A DNA stretch of 64,000 nucleotides from Anaerotruncus rubiinfantis (GCF_900078395.1 NZ_FKLA01000009.1:1688614-1752613); one strand, 5' to 3'. Positions 24,581-33,660 are shown, counted from the first letter of the stretch. The notes: a model not told the origin generated them from the letters alone. Numbers and translations: made by a program.

Positions 24581-27500
24581 TGAAAAAGTTTTTAAGTAGT
24601 ACACTTACACTTTGTATGATGTTGAGCATGCTGCCTGCGGCGGCATTTGCGCAGGAGACGCAAATGGACAGCGGCGTACCTGCCAAGGCCTGTATATGTG
24701 AAAATAAGTGTATCGAAGAAAATGTGAAAAGCGAGTGTTTGGTTTGTTCAGAAAGTTATGCTGCGTGCACAATGCAGGCGCCCCCTGAAGCAGAGGATGG
24801 CGGACAACAGGCCGCATCAGACACGCAGACATCGGAAACGCAGGAATCTGTTTGTAGCTGTGAAAGAAAATGCAGCGATGAAAGCGTGAACAGCGCATGC
24901 GCGGTTTGCGCAGAAGGCTATGCTGCCTGCACAGCGCAGTCATCCTCTGAAGCAGAGGGTGGCGGACAGCAGGCCGCATCTGACCCACAGACACCGGAAA
25001 CGCAGGAACCTGTTTGTAGCTGTGAAAGAAAATGCAGCGCTGAAAACATAAACAGTGACTGCGAAATCTGCAAGGACAGTTTTGATCAGTGTGAATTTAT
25101 AGGAGAAATCCCCGCGGAAGAAACTTCCTATGAAAAAGCTGTGCGGCTGTTCCAAGCACTGCCAAGCGCGGACAGCATTGCTGTGGACATGACCGATGAG
25201 GAAAAAGATAAAATTCTGTCATTGGGGCAAGCGGCAATGGACGCCTATGAGAATCTCACTTCGGCCGAGCAGGAACTATTTGACACAGAGCATGGGAATT
25301 TGCTTTTGGCGGCGATGGCTCTGAATGATGTATTGACAGACCGTACAGCGGAGACTTTGGAGGCTGGCAGCGTAACGCTCTATGTTAACAGTGCTGCCCA
25401 AGACGATAGCGCCGCGCGTACCGAGGGAGCGGAGTATAAAACGCTTGGCGGCGCGATTGACAAGGCGGTGTCTGGAGACGCCATCGTTTTCCGTTCAGAT
25501 AGCGCTGCAAGCAGCGTTTTTATAGAGACCAATCTAACCATCGATTTTAACGGTTATGTCCTCACCTTGAGCAGTAGCTCATACGGAATCGACGTCTCCG
25601 GCACAGCCAACCTCACCTTGAAGGACAGCTCCGGCGATAACAGCGGTGGCGCTACTCACACCAGGACATCAACGGAATGTATCCTGGTGGAAGACTCGGC
25701 AAATGTCACCATCGAGGGCGGCTCTTATACATCGCAGTACGGTTATTGTGTGGAGGCAGTCGGCACCGGACAGGTGGTAATAAACGGCGGCTCTTTTGCG
25801 GCAGTGACTTCCTGCGTATATAATGATAGCCGCAGCGCAAGAATTTTTCTGAATAACGGCACGTTTTCCGGGAACATCAATGGCGCCAGCGGCGGTGTCT
25901 TGCTGACGCCGGAGGTATTTGACCAGGTCTACACCCGAAATAGATTGTATAACAATATTTATATCCATTTTCCAAGCGGACAGCATAAACTGCAAAAAGA
26001 CCTTGACCTTCGCGACTGGCAGCTGCGTATTCTGGAGGGTGAGGATACCACCATCGACCTGAATGGTTTTAACATTACGGGAAAGGGTATGATGGAAGCT
26101 CCCACAGAGGGCGGCACTGTTTCAACGGGCGGCGTTCAGAATCTCGCCTGCTTGATTCAGATACATGAATCCGGAAAGCTGACCCTTGAAAACACCGGCG
26201 CTTGCAATGCTTCCCGCGGAAGAATTTATAACACAAACGATAAACTGCGGTATACCATAAAAAACTACGGCGAGCTGGTTTTAAACGGTAATCTGAGAAT
26301 CGAGGCCGAGCTTAATGCGCTTGTTACCACCCCATACGTATTTTCTGGAGCCATATATATGGAATCCGACTTTGGCGCCGCTGACCCGCAGGTAACGCTG
26401 ACCGTCAATGAGGGCGTTGAGATAACCGCTAAAAAGGCGGGGACTGCAAATTCCGAATATCCGTGCGCTATACTTTCCTACTCGTCACAGAGAGTGGATA
26501 CCGGCGATCAGGATAAAATCGACATCACTATCAACGGCGGCAGCTTTTGCGGCGATTATTGCGCCATGCAGCTGTGCGGAAAGCTGACCATCAACGGCGG
26601 AACCTTCGCAAATTCTCAGGACAGCGCCGCCGAGGTCTTTTACATCGGCTCTCCTGACGCCAATCTCACCGGGATATCCAATGCGAGCTTTGTTGGAAAA
26701 AATAAAGGAATGTACATCGGCAAGACGGCGTTCCATGGCAATATCGTCACGCTGCATAATACAACGATCAGCAACATCGGAGGCGCCCCGGTCGCCCATG
26801 CCGTGGCACAGCAGGGGGAAGGCAAAAATGTGGTCGTGACGGGGAAAGACACCTTTTGGGTGGCCGATGAGCTGACATTTACCAACAATTATTGCAAGGG
26901 AACGATTCAAATTCAATCCGGCATTTTCAGTGTTGACCCGGCGGACTATGTGCCGGATTCCAATAGCGACAGCATCAAGGATTACGCTGTTTTGGATTAC
27001 AGTAACGACACCGTTTCCCAATATTTTCTGGTTGCCCCCTGGACAAGGGTGGGCGCGGACAATGTTGTCAGCCTTTACTATGCGGCAGGCGCGACCGCCG
27101 CCTCCGACCATGTAAGTATCCTGGCCCTGGACGACATCGAGAGCATTATCTCCGATTCCACACGGGTGCAGTCAAGGCACTTTACCCTGTCCGCTTACGA
27201 AGATGGCTTTACGGAGATTCCAGGCCTTAGTGTGACCGGGTTCCAAAACGGAAACCGGCTTACCGTGCAAAAAACCAAGGATTGCGCCGCATCGGAGGCC
27301 TATGTATGGTACGGCGGCAGGAGTATAGGGAAAATTATCATAGAGGACAAAAATAAACCGGCCTTTGACGTCGGCGGCGAAATCACTGGTGCGGGAGAGA
27401 AACCCACAGCCTATCTGATTCGGGACGGCGTGAAATACTATGCCGTCGTGACCGGCGATGCGGATCCTTATGAATATATCGTGAAGAACGTTCCGGCTGG

Positions 27501-28710
27501 AATCTATAATCTGGTGGTTTCCTCCAAGTCTGGAGAGCATACCATCACGACCACCGTAATGGTGGATATTGTCGACCATTCCATTGCACAGAACGTGCGT
27601 CTGCCGGGCGGCATATACAACAGCGTCGTGACCACCAAGGGTGAAAAAACACCAAACGTGGAGGCCGGCGGCCTGGATGACATTGCCAAGGCCATTGGCG
27701 CACCCAGCGCAAATACCCATGTTCTGATAGAATTGAAGGTGGAGGAAAACGAAAGCTCCACCCACGCCAGGGAAGTAAAAACCGCCATCTCTGACGACGG
27801 CATGGTCAAGGGCATTGTCATGGACACGGATATTTTTAAAACTATAAACAACGGGCAAGAGGAAAAAATCACGGTAATAGACGAAAGCAAGCACGGCGTT
27901 TCGCTTATCACAGTGGTGTTCCATTTGCCGGAGGATTTGCGGGGGAAAGACAGCTACGCCATATTCCGTTATCACGGGACGCAGGTAGATAAGATTATGG
28001 AGGTTCCCAACGAAAACGGCGAGTATATGACGGTCAACCCTGAAAAGGACACCATTACGGCGTATTTGAGTAAATTCTCTACCTACTCTATTGCGTACAC
28101 CCAAAAATATACGGTCATATTTAACGCCAACGGCGGCAGCGTGACCGTTTCCAGCGCCGAGACCAATGCCGCGCATAAGCTGGATATTCTGCCCACTCCA
28201 ACCAGAAGTGGCAGCTACCGTTTTGATGGCTGGTACACCGAAGCAAAAGGCGGCACAGAAGTCACCGCCAATACAGTATTTGTAAGCGACAGTACAATCT
28301 ATGCTCATTGGACTTACACCGGCGGCAGCGGTGGTGGCGGCGGCAGCGACAGCGGTGGCGGCAGCTATCATTACTACACCATCACAGCAACGGCAGGCAC
28401 AGGCGGTAGCATCAGCGCCGGAAAATATGTTTCTGTACGTGAGGGAGACAGTGCAGGCTTCATCATTACGCCAGACAAAGGCTATGTCATTGCCGATATT
28501 AAGGTGGATGGCAAAAGTGTGGGTGCGATTTCAAAGTACACCTTTACCAATGTGAGAGCGAACCACACCATTGAGGCGACCTTTAAGGCTTCCGTCAGTC
28601 ATAGCAATCCGCAGACCGGCGTGGAGCTGAACGTCACCGATCATTTTGCGGCCACAACACAGGGGCATTTGACACAGATAACAACACGACCCGTGACGAG
28701 GACATCGTGA
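24577..28710 (+). CDS. Large secreted surface protein with Cys repeats and beta-helix, anchor probably lost
   Basis: 1377 residues. A signal peptide covers residues 1-25 (basic MMKKF, hydrophobic core, AFA cleavage). Residues 39-172 hold three six-cysteine repeats. From about 260 to 800 come beta-helix-type repeats (TINGGSF, VNGG-like strands). Residues about 1160-1220 are an InlB B-repeat/Listeria-Bacteroides repeat (VIFNANGGS, FDGWYTEAKGG, YAHW), then a Gly/Ser linker and a second repeat. The C-terminus reads SNPQTGVELNVTDHFA, the way an SLH domain usually begins, but then runs into 19 unrelated residues and stops. Extracellular; adhesion or matrix role is inference. Confidence 0.85.
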   Translation: MMKKFLSSTLTLCMMLSMLPAAAFAQETQMDSGVPAKACICENKCIEENVKSECLVCSESYAACTMQAPPEAEDGGQQAASDTQTSETQESVCSCERKCSDESVNSACAVCAEGYAACTAQSSSEAEGGGQQAASDPQTPETQEPVCSCERKCSAENINSDCEICKDSFDQCEFIGEIPAEETSYEKAVRLFQALPSADSIAVDMTDEEKDKILSLGQAAMDAYENLTSAEQELFDTEHGNLLLAAMALNDVLTDRTAETLEAGSVTLYVNSAAQDDSAARTEGAEYKTLGGAIDKAVSGDAIVFRSDSAASSVFIETNLTIDFNGYVLTLSSSSYGIDVSGTANLTLKDSSGDNSGGATHTRTSTECILVEDSANVTIEGGSYTSQYGYCVEAVGTGQVVINGGSFAAVTSCVYNDSRSARIFLNNGTFSGNINGASGGVLLTPEVFDQVYTRNRLYNNIYIHFPSGQHKLQKDLDLRDWQLRILEGEDTTIDLNGFNITGKGMMEAPTEGGTVSTGGVQNLACLIQIHESGKLTLENTGACNASRGRIYNTNDKLRYTIKNYGELVLNGNLRIEAELNALVTTPYVFSGAIYMESDFGAADPQVTLTVNEGVEITAKKAGTANSEYPCAILSYSSQRVDTGDQDKIDITINGGSFCGDYCAMQLCGKLTINGGTFANSQDSAAEVFYIGSPDANLTGISNASFVGKNKGMYIGKTAFHGNIVTLHNTTISNIGGAPVAHAVAQQGEGKNVVVTGKDTFWVADELTFTNNYCKGTIQIQSGIFSVDPADYVPDSNSDSIKDYAVLDYSNDTVSQYFLVAPWTRVGADNVVSLYYAAGATAASDHVSILALDDIESIISDSTRVQSRHFTLSAYEDGFTEIPGLSVTGFQNGNRLTVQKTKDCAASEAYVWYGGRSIGKIIIEDKNKPAFDVGGEITGAGEKPTAYLIRDGVKYYAVVTGDADPYEYIVKNVPAGIYNLVVSSKSGEHTITTTVMVDIVDHSIAQNVRLPGGIYNSVVTTKGEKTPNVEAGGLDDIAKAIGAPSANTHVLIELKVEENESSTHAREVKTAISDDGMVKGIVMDTDIFKTINNGQEEKITVIDESKHGVSLITVVFHLPEDLRGKDSYAIFRYHGTQVDKIMEVPNENGEYMTVNPEKDTITAYLSKFSTYSIAYTQKYTVIFNANGGSVTVSSAETNAAHKLDILPTPTRSGSYRFDGWYTEAKGGTEVTANTVFVSDSTIYAHWTYTGGSGGGGGSDSGGGSYHYYTITATAGTGGSISAGKYVSVREGDSAGFIITPDKGYVIADIKVDGKSVGAISKYTFTNVRANHTIEATFKASVSHSNPQTGVELNVTDHFAATTQGHLTQITTRPVTRTS
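24691..25092 (+). repeat. Three tandem 54-codon six-cysteine repeats
   Basis: Cysteines begin at residues 39, 93 and 147 with identical spacing in all three copies: C-x-C-x3-C-x8-C-x2-C-x6-C. The linkers (EAE-GGGQQAASD-QT-ETQE) are also near-identical, so the array arose by 162-bp tandem duplication. Confidence 0.9.
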
Positions 28711-28846
28711 TTCTCTCCTGCTTGCTGACCGAGCAGATGAATATGAATACGACATATGCTTTCTCTTTGCTCGAGCCGAGGTGGTGACTGTTGCCCACGA
28801 TTATACTTCCGATGCAGCCGGCGAAATTTGGACAGCTCTGCAATAA
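28655..28846 (+). pseudogene. Relic of an unknown gene behind the surface-protein truncation
   Basis: Right after the surface protein leaves its SLH-like sequence, another frame is open (TGAFDTDNNTTRDEDIVIL), and a third frame reads DEYEYDICFLFARAEVV, VAHDYTSDAAGEIWTALQ to a stop at 28844-28846. Together they look like the C-terminus of a real protein interrupted by frameshifts. The family is not recognised. Confidence 0.35.
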
Positions 28847-28890
28847 ACTGTGTGATAGAAAAATCCGCATAAGGTGAAATCGTTCAAACT

Positions 28891-28925
28891 GGCGGCGGTG
28901 AGCAAATTGCTTGCCGCCGCCTTTT
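28891..28925 (+). terminator. Terminator between surface protein and sortase
   Basis: GGCGGCGG and CCGCCGCC, extended by GAGCAA/TTGCTT, followed by TTTT. Confidence 0.75.
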
Positions 28926-28969
28926 ATCAACCTCATTCGGTGACTGCCAGTGTCACAGAAAGAAAAATA

Positions 28970-29815
28970 ATGAAACAGCTTTATAAAATAATAACCGTTC
29001 TGCTTTGTATTCTGCTTTTTGCATCCTGTCATGGCAATACGGCGGATGTGAGCCAAGGTAAAACAGACGATCCCCAAATCAGTGTCGGTGAAAACAGCAG
29101 CCAAACCGAATCGTCTGCAAAGGAGCGGACTGTCAATGGTGAAGCAGAAAAAGAGCCTGTCTTGCACAAAAGATTTACACAGCTTGCATCTGCCAAAGAA
29201 GACAACTCCGACACAGTAGCTTGGCTGCGTATTCCCAGTACAGATATTGACAATCCTGTCATGCAGACTGCCAACAATGAGGACTATCTAAAGAAAAATG
29301 AAAATGGCAGGTACGATATATGGGGCTGCTACTTTGCCGATTATTACAGTGTTTTGATAGACCGTAGCAGCCTAAAACAAAATACTGTGATTTACGGACA
29401 CTCCGAAAGCACCGAAAAAACCGATGGTAAGCGATTTACTCAGCTCTTTAAATATTTGGACATTGATTTCTTAAGGAAAAACCCCAATATTTATTTGACG
29501 ATTGGTGAAGAAACCTTAATGTTTGAGGTGTTTGCCGTATTCTTCACAGATACGAATTTTTACTATATCGACCCAAATCCCTCGGACCAAGGCTTTGAAA
29601 ATTTTAAAAAAACAATAGCGGAAAAGAACGAGTTTTTCTTTTACAGTAATTTGAGCGAGCAAGACAAGCTGCTTACCCTCTCCGCCTGTGCCTATCGGTA
29701 CGACACAGAGAAAACAGGCGATCACAGGCTTGTGGTAATGGCAAAGCTGATGCCGGAGGGCGCAGTTCCGCAAGCCGTGGCCGTTACTGCGAACCCGAAT
29801 CCGCAAAGACCGTAA
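28970..29815 (+). CDS. Class B-like sortase with lipoprotein-type N-terminus
   Basis: 281 residues. The N-terminus is a signal sequence ending LLFASC, so it may be lipid-anchored at Cys19 or so. The sortase domain has the catalytic His in IYGHSE, Cys in LLTLSACAYRYD (the usual TLSTC has Ala here) and Arg in GDHRLVVMAKLM. The length and the helix-rich N-terminal part fit class B. Class B enzymes attach proteins with NPQTN/NPQTG-like signals to peptidoglycan; the surface protein upstream ends with SNPQTG. The start is uncertain: the site before the ATG is weak and the frame is open 32 codons further up. Confidence 0.85.
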   Translation: MKQLYKIITVLLCILLFASCHGNTADVSQGKTDDPQISVGENSSQTESSAKERTVNGEAEKEPVLHKRFTQLASAKEDNSDTVAWLRIPSTDIDNPVMQTANNEDYLKKNENGRYDIWGCYFADYYSVLIDRSSLKQNTVIYGHSESTEKTDGKRFTQLFKYLDIDFLRKNPNIYLTIGEETLMFEVFAVFFTDTNFYYIDPNPSDQGFENFKKTIAEKNEFFFYSNLSEQDKLLTLSACAYRYDTEKTGDHRLVVMAKLMPEGAVPQAVAVTANPNPQRP

Positions 29816-30266
29816 AAATTAGTAGCTGCCATTCATTGCAGGCAGCGTGTCATTGGATAAATTCAACACTTGGGTGGCGCACTGCCTCTACGGGGATGTT
29901 TGAATTCCCCATCATATTTGATTTTTCCAAAACAGCAGGGTAAATTCCTGCAAGGTATTGAACTTTTCAGCGGTTCTTTTGGTTCCCTCAAGCATAGCCA
30001 TCGCACTGCATCGCAGAACATTTGGATTCATTGCCGTGATATCGGGATACTGAACGATGTAAATGCAGAATTTGACATCACACCAATTGAGGATCTCTAC
30101 GGTAATGACTTCGAAATAGTGTACGCAGAGCAACTTCCACAAGCGATTTAGGATGCAGCAAAAGGTGAACAGCTGAAACGGTCCGTCTTTTGTCCCGCAT
30201 CTTAGGGTGGTTCACAAAGTATCTTTTTGAAGCTCGCTTAATGGTCCGGTAGTTTTTCGCTTTTTT
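29816..30266. other. Noncoding island edge with possible gene remnants
   Basis: 450 bases without a supported gene. A plus-strand frame ends FDITPIEDLYGNDFEIVYAE-QLPQAI (stop near 30151) and a minus frame across 29912-30142 has protein-like composition, but neither has a ribosome site and neither is recognised. The base composition is AT-richer than the symporter gene that follows. Confidence 0.4.
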
Positions 30267-31556
30267 TTATCTTCCTGTATCGGAATGTTCTGTCATGCGT
30301 CGGAACCGTTCCCGATCGACCGCTCTTTCCTGGGAAGCGACAATGGTGGTGCAGACCGCGTCGCCGGTTACGTTTACGGCGGTACGGGCCATATCAAGCA
30401 GCCGGTCGACTCCCATGATGAAGCCGATTCCTTCGACCGGCAGGCCGATCGAGGCAAACACCATCGAAAGGGTGATCAGCCCCACCCCGGGCACGCCTGC
30501 TGTGCCGATGGAAGCAAGCGTCGCGGCCGCAATGACCGTGAGATAGTCGGTGACGGCGAGCGGGATGCCGTAGGCCTGTGCGACAAAGACAACCGCCACC
30601 CCCTGCATAATGGCGGTTCCATCCATGTTGATCGTTGCGCCGAGCGGGATGGTAAAGGAGGATATTTTTTTGGCCACGCCCAATTTTTTGGTGAGCGTGT
30701 CGATCGAAAGCGGAATGGAAGCGTTGGAGGTGGCGGTCGAAAAGGCAAAGCCCATAACCGGGAAAAACTTGCGCAGAAAGGCGACAGGACTCAGTCCGGT
30801 GAGGCCCTTGAGCATTACCATATAGACCAGAAAGCACTGCGCGGTCAACGCGAGAAGTACCGCGAACATATATTTTAACATTGCGCCGAGCGCGGAAAAA
30901 CCGATGCCGGCAAAGGTTTTGGCAATCAGGCAGAAAACCCCGGCAGGTGCAAACCGCATAACCATCAGGGTCATTTCCATCATAATGTCGTTGCACTGGC
31001 TGAAAAAATTAGATACGCCTTCAGCGCGTTCGCCAAGTTTGGCGAGAATGACGCCGACAATGAGCGCGAAGAGGATGATCTGGAGCATTTCTCCCTTGGC
31101 CAATGCTTCGATGGGATTTTTCGGGATAATACCAAGCAGCGTGTCGGTGAGGCTGACCGTTTCGACCGGCGCGATTTCGACCGGCTGGAGTTCGGCCAGG
31201 TTCAGCCCCAGACCCGGATTGATCATCCGTCCAATCCCGATGGCGAGCGAAATGGCAACCGCGGTGGTAAGAAGGTAGAGCAGAAGAATTTTCCCCCCGA
31301 TCTTGCCGAGCTTTTTGGTGTCGCCCACCGCCATGCTGCCGCAGACCAGCGAACAGAATACAAGCGGGACCACGAGCATCTGCATGGCGCGCAAAAAGCC
31401 GTTCCCAACGACATTGAGCACTCCGCCGACAAGAATCTGGTCCCGCAGTTCCCCTGCGGGCATGAATTCGTGCAGCAGGACGCCTGCCAGAGCGCCAAGC
31501 AGCAGACCTATGAAGATTTGTGCTGTCAGGGGGAAATTTTTCATTTTTTGATCCAT
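30267..31556 (-). CDS. Dicarboxylate/amino acid:cation symporter (DAACS family)
   Basis: 429 residues with eight membrane helices and two re-entrant loops, as in GltP/DctA. The substrate-site motifs are SNASIPLS (serine-rich loop), NMDGTAI, and the DRLLDMARTAVNVTGDA C-terminal helix. Imports glutamate/aspartate or C4-dicarboxylates with H+ or Na+. The ATG at 31556 has AAGGAG 9 bases ahead; the earlier in-frame ATG lies within that site. Ends without an obvious hairpin. Confidence 0.93.
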   Translation of the reverse strand: MDQKMKNFPLTAQIFIGLLLGALAGVLLHEFMPAGELRDQILVGGVLNVVGNGFLRAMQMLVVPLVFCSLVCGSMAVGDTKKLGKIGGKILLLYLLTTAVAISLAIGIGRMINPGLGLNLAELQPVEIAPVETVSLTDTLLGIIPKNPIEALAKGEMLQIILFALIVGVILAKLGERAEGVSNFFSQCNDIMMEMTLMVMRFAPAGVFCLIAKTFAGIGFSALGAMLKYMFAVLLALTAQCFLVYMVMLKGLTGLSPVAFLRKFFPVMGFAFSTATSNASIPLSIDTLTKKLGVAKKISSFTIPLGATINMDGTAIMQGVAVVFVAQAYGIPLAVTDYLTVIAAATLASIGTAGVPGVGLITLSMVFASIGLPVEGIGFIMGVDRLLDMARTAVNVTGDAVCTTIVASQERAVDRERFRRMTEHSDTGR

Positions 31557-31570
31557 GGATAGGTTCTCCT

Positions 31571-32446
31571 TCATCGTCCGCGGGGCAGGCGTTCCAAGGG
31601 CATTTCCTGTAAATATTCCCGAAGAGCGCTTTGCCAGTCTGCCATCCGGTGAAGCCCCGAAATACGCAGCATAAAGTTATCGAGCGCCGTATAGGCAGGC
31701 CGGAAAATGTGTTCCGACAGTTCGTGCGCCGCTGGGACCAGAAGGAGATCCTGTCCAGAAAGGCGCAGGATCTCCTTTGCGAACGCGAGACGGGTACAGG
31801 AGCCCTCGCAAGCGGCATGATAGGTTCCGTATTCAGAGGTGTCCATCAGCCGGACAACCGCCCGGGCGAGCTCCTTTGCGCTGGTGGGGCAGCCGGTTTG
31901 ATCATCTGCAACGGCGACAGGCTGACCCAATGGCACCTGCTGCAGAAGCCAGGTGACAAAGCTGTGTTCGTTTGCCCCATATACCCATCCGCTGCGGATG
32001 ACGATATGCTTGGGTGCAAGCTCCCGCACAAAGTTTTCCCCCGCGAGCTTGGAGCGGCCATAGACGGTTATGGGGCAGGGGATGTCAAATTCGGTATAGG
32101 GCTGGTCCGTACCGTTTCCAAATACATCGTCAGTCGAAAGATGGATCAGCCGCGCGCCGATCTTGCGAGCGGCGATTGCGACGTTTCGCGCGCCCAGCGC
32201 ATTCACCCGGAAGGCGCGTTCCGGGTCCTGCTCGCAGGCGGCGGTATCGGTCATGCCTGCGCAGTGGATAATGCGGTCTGGATGATTTCGGTCGGCAAAT
32301 CCGAGCACGTCTTCCACATTGGTGACATCGACATCGTCGCAATCGGTGTCGAGCAGTTCAAATTCCCGCTGGTTGAGCATTCGGTTGAGCTCACTGCCGA
32401 GGCGTCCTTCGGCGCCTGTGATCCAGACCTTGGAGATAATTGACAT
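31571..32446 (-). CDS. SDR sugar-nucleotide reductase, dTDP-4-dehydrorhamnose reductase (RmlD)-like
   Basis: 291 residues of the extended short-chain reductase family. Nucleotide motif WITGAEGRLGSEL, STDDVFGNG, catalytic YGRSK (Tyr-x3-Lys) and the RSGWVYG segment match RmlD/StrL. Other rhamnose genes (rmlA, B, C) are absent here, so the substrate is uncertain. Located 14 bases upstream of the symporter start, so likely cotranscribed. Confidence 0.85.
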   Translation of the reverse strand: MSIISKVWITGAEGRLGSELNRMLNQREFELLDTDCDDVDVTNVEDVLGFADRNHPDRIIHCAGMTDTAACEQDPERAFRVNALGARNVAIAARKIGARLIHLSTDDVFGNGTDQPYTEFDIPCPITVYGRSKLAGENFVRELAPKHIVIRSGWVYGANEHSFVTWLLQQVPLGQPVAVADDQTGCPTSAKELARAVVRLMDTSEYGTYHAACEGSCTRLAFAKEILRLSGQDLLLVPAAHELSEHIFRPAYTALDNFMLRISGLHRMADWQSALREYLQEMPLERLPRGR

Positions 32447-32477
32447 ATGGATGGGCTCCTCTGCGTGGATTTCATTC

Positions 32478-32506
32478 TTGTATGATGGGCCGGATTATGG
32501 TACAAT
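32478..32506 (+). promoter_or_regulatory. Sigma-A promoter with long structured leader
   Basis: TTGTAT (32478-32483), 17 bases, TACAAT (32501-32506). A second TATAAT lies at 32615-32620 without a good -35. Confidence 0.6.
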
Positions 32507-32773
32507 AGCCGCAGAGCGGCTATTATACGGGGGCTTATGGCCAGGCAGATACGCCGGCGTTGCCGGCTGCCTGCCCGATGGCCCATTATCCCACCGCGCG
32601 CTTTGCGCTTGTGGTATAATAAACACAATAGCAAGCGGCGCAAGCCGCTTGCCTCCCGCGTAAAGCGCGGATACGCCGCCGCGGTGATTTATTCACCGGG
32701 ATCGCAGAAGGTGCCATTTTGGCGCTCTGCGGCTATGATACCGGCCTTATCAGTATGAACCGAAAGTGGGGAA
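32507..32773 (+). other. Hairpin-rich 5' leader or noncoding RNA
   Basis: About 265 bases between promoter and gene carry stacked stems: CAGGCAG/CTGCCTG enclosing GCCGGC-GTT-GCCGGC (32542-32573), GCAAGCGGC/GCCGCTTGC (32631-32652), CGCG/CGCG around TAAA (32657-32668) and CGGTGA/TCACCG (32682-32698). The style is the same as in 1925-2478. No known riboswitch is recognised. Confidence 0.5.
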
Positions 32774-33562
32774 ATGATCCGCATGGTTTGCAAAAACTGT
32801 CAGAACAACGTCAAAAGTGATTTCAAATACTGCCCATATTGCGGTGCGCGGATCATCAGCGACTTTCAGGATCACTATGAAAACCTGACCCCGCCGCCGG
32901 TGCTCGCGGACGAAGCGGAGGATGCACAGGATCCGGCCGCGGCATTCTATGCCGCAGCGCAGGAAGAAAGCGAACCGGAATTTAGCCCGGAGGATGATCC
33001 GGAATATTATGAAGGCTATCCGATTTATGAGTATGAGCCGCCGCACAGCGGCAACCGGCCGGAGGAGGAAAAGCTGGAACCGCCGGCCGCGCCAAAAGCG
33101 CCTGAATCAGACGGGCCCGCGCCGTATTTTGTCTACTATCCGGACGAGCCGGTTCAGCCGTTTGCGGCTCCGCAGCCCATGGAGCAGGGGCCGTCCGCGC
33201 ATTTTGCACAGGATGTCCCGCGGATTGATGACGAGTCCTCCCGCAGTGCCGCGCCGCCGCGCGATGGGGCGTTTGAGCGCGCTTATGAAGACCCATACCC
33301 GCCCGTACCGCAATATGACGAACCGCCGGTTTTGTCGCGTTATGACGACAGCTTTGACACGGGAACGCAGGTATTTTCGACGATCCCGCGTATCGACGAC
33401 GCGGACGACCTGATTGCTTCCGCCGCATATGTTCCGCCGTCTCCGGAAAAGCCGGAAAATTCCGGCCCAGGGATTGGGCTCAAGCTGCTGGTGGTGGTAT
33501 TGGTGGTTGCGGCGGCGGTTATAACAGGTTATTTTGGCTATCAGTGGTTTCTTGCACCGTGA
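32774..33562 (+). CDS. Zinc-ribbon protein with C-terminal membrane anchor
   Basis: 262 residues. Residues 6-24 are a zinc ribbon (CKNCQNNVKSDFKYCPYCG), residues 35-225 a long acidic, Pro/Tyr-rich low-complexity segment, and residues about 234-256 one membrane helix (LLVVVLVVAAAVITGYFGY) close to the C-terminus, so the bulk stays in the cytosol. No family function known. It belongs with the other zinc-ribbon proteins of this window (10120-10563 and 56333-61199). Confidence 0.78.
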   Translation: MIRMVCKNCQNNVKSDFKYCPYCGARIISDFQDHYENLTPPPVLADEAEDAQDPAAAFYAAAQEESEPEFSPEDDPEYYEGYPIYEYEPPHSGNRPEEEKLEPPAAPKAPESDGPAPYFVYYPDEPVQPFAAPQPMEQGPSAHFAQDVPRIDDESSRSAAPPRDGAFERAYEDPYPPVPQYDEPPVLSRYDDSFDTGTQVFSTIPRIDDADDLIASAAYVPPSPEKPENSGPGIGLKLLVVVLVVAAAVITGYFGYQWFLAP

Positions 33563-33631
33563 AACATCGAAAAATACGTCTGATCCGCGCCGGAAAGAAA
33601 GTTTACACGATGTAAATTCTGTCGAAACCTA

Positions 33632-33660
33632 TTGCAAATTGACAATACAGAGTGTATAAT
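33632..33660 (+). promoter_or_regulatory. Sigma-A promoter for mnmA
   Basis: TTGCAA (33632-33637), 17 bases, TATAAT (33655-33660). Just upstream TTTACA-CGA-TGTAAA (33602-33616) is an operator-like palindrome. Confidence 0.65.

Noticed and set aside
24691..25092. Cys repeats as zinc ribbons like those at 56-61 kb
   Set aside because: The spacing C-x-C-x3-C-x8-C-x2-C-x6-C differs from CxxC-x10-14-CxxC and the protein is exported.
27172..28371. 399-codon minus-strand ORF
   Set aside because: Mirror of the surface-protein gene; composition and position are explained by that gene.
28874..28969. Longer sortase start 32 codons upstream
   Set aside because: The extension would precede the signal sequence and crosses the terminator stem; the ATG at 28970 places the signal peptide at the N-terminus.
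29870..30151. Plus-strand ORF of 93 codons
   Set aside because: No ribosome site and no recognised family; treated as possible remnant only.
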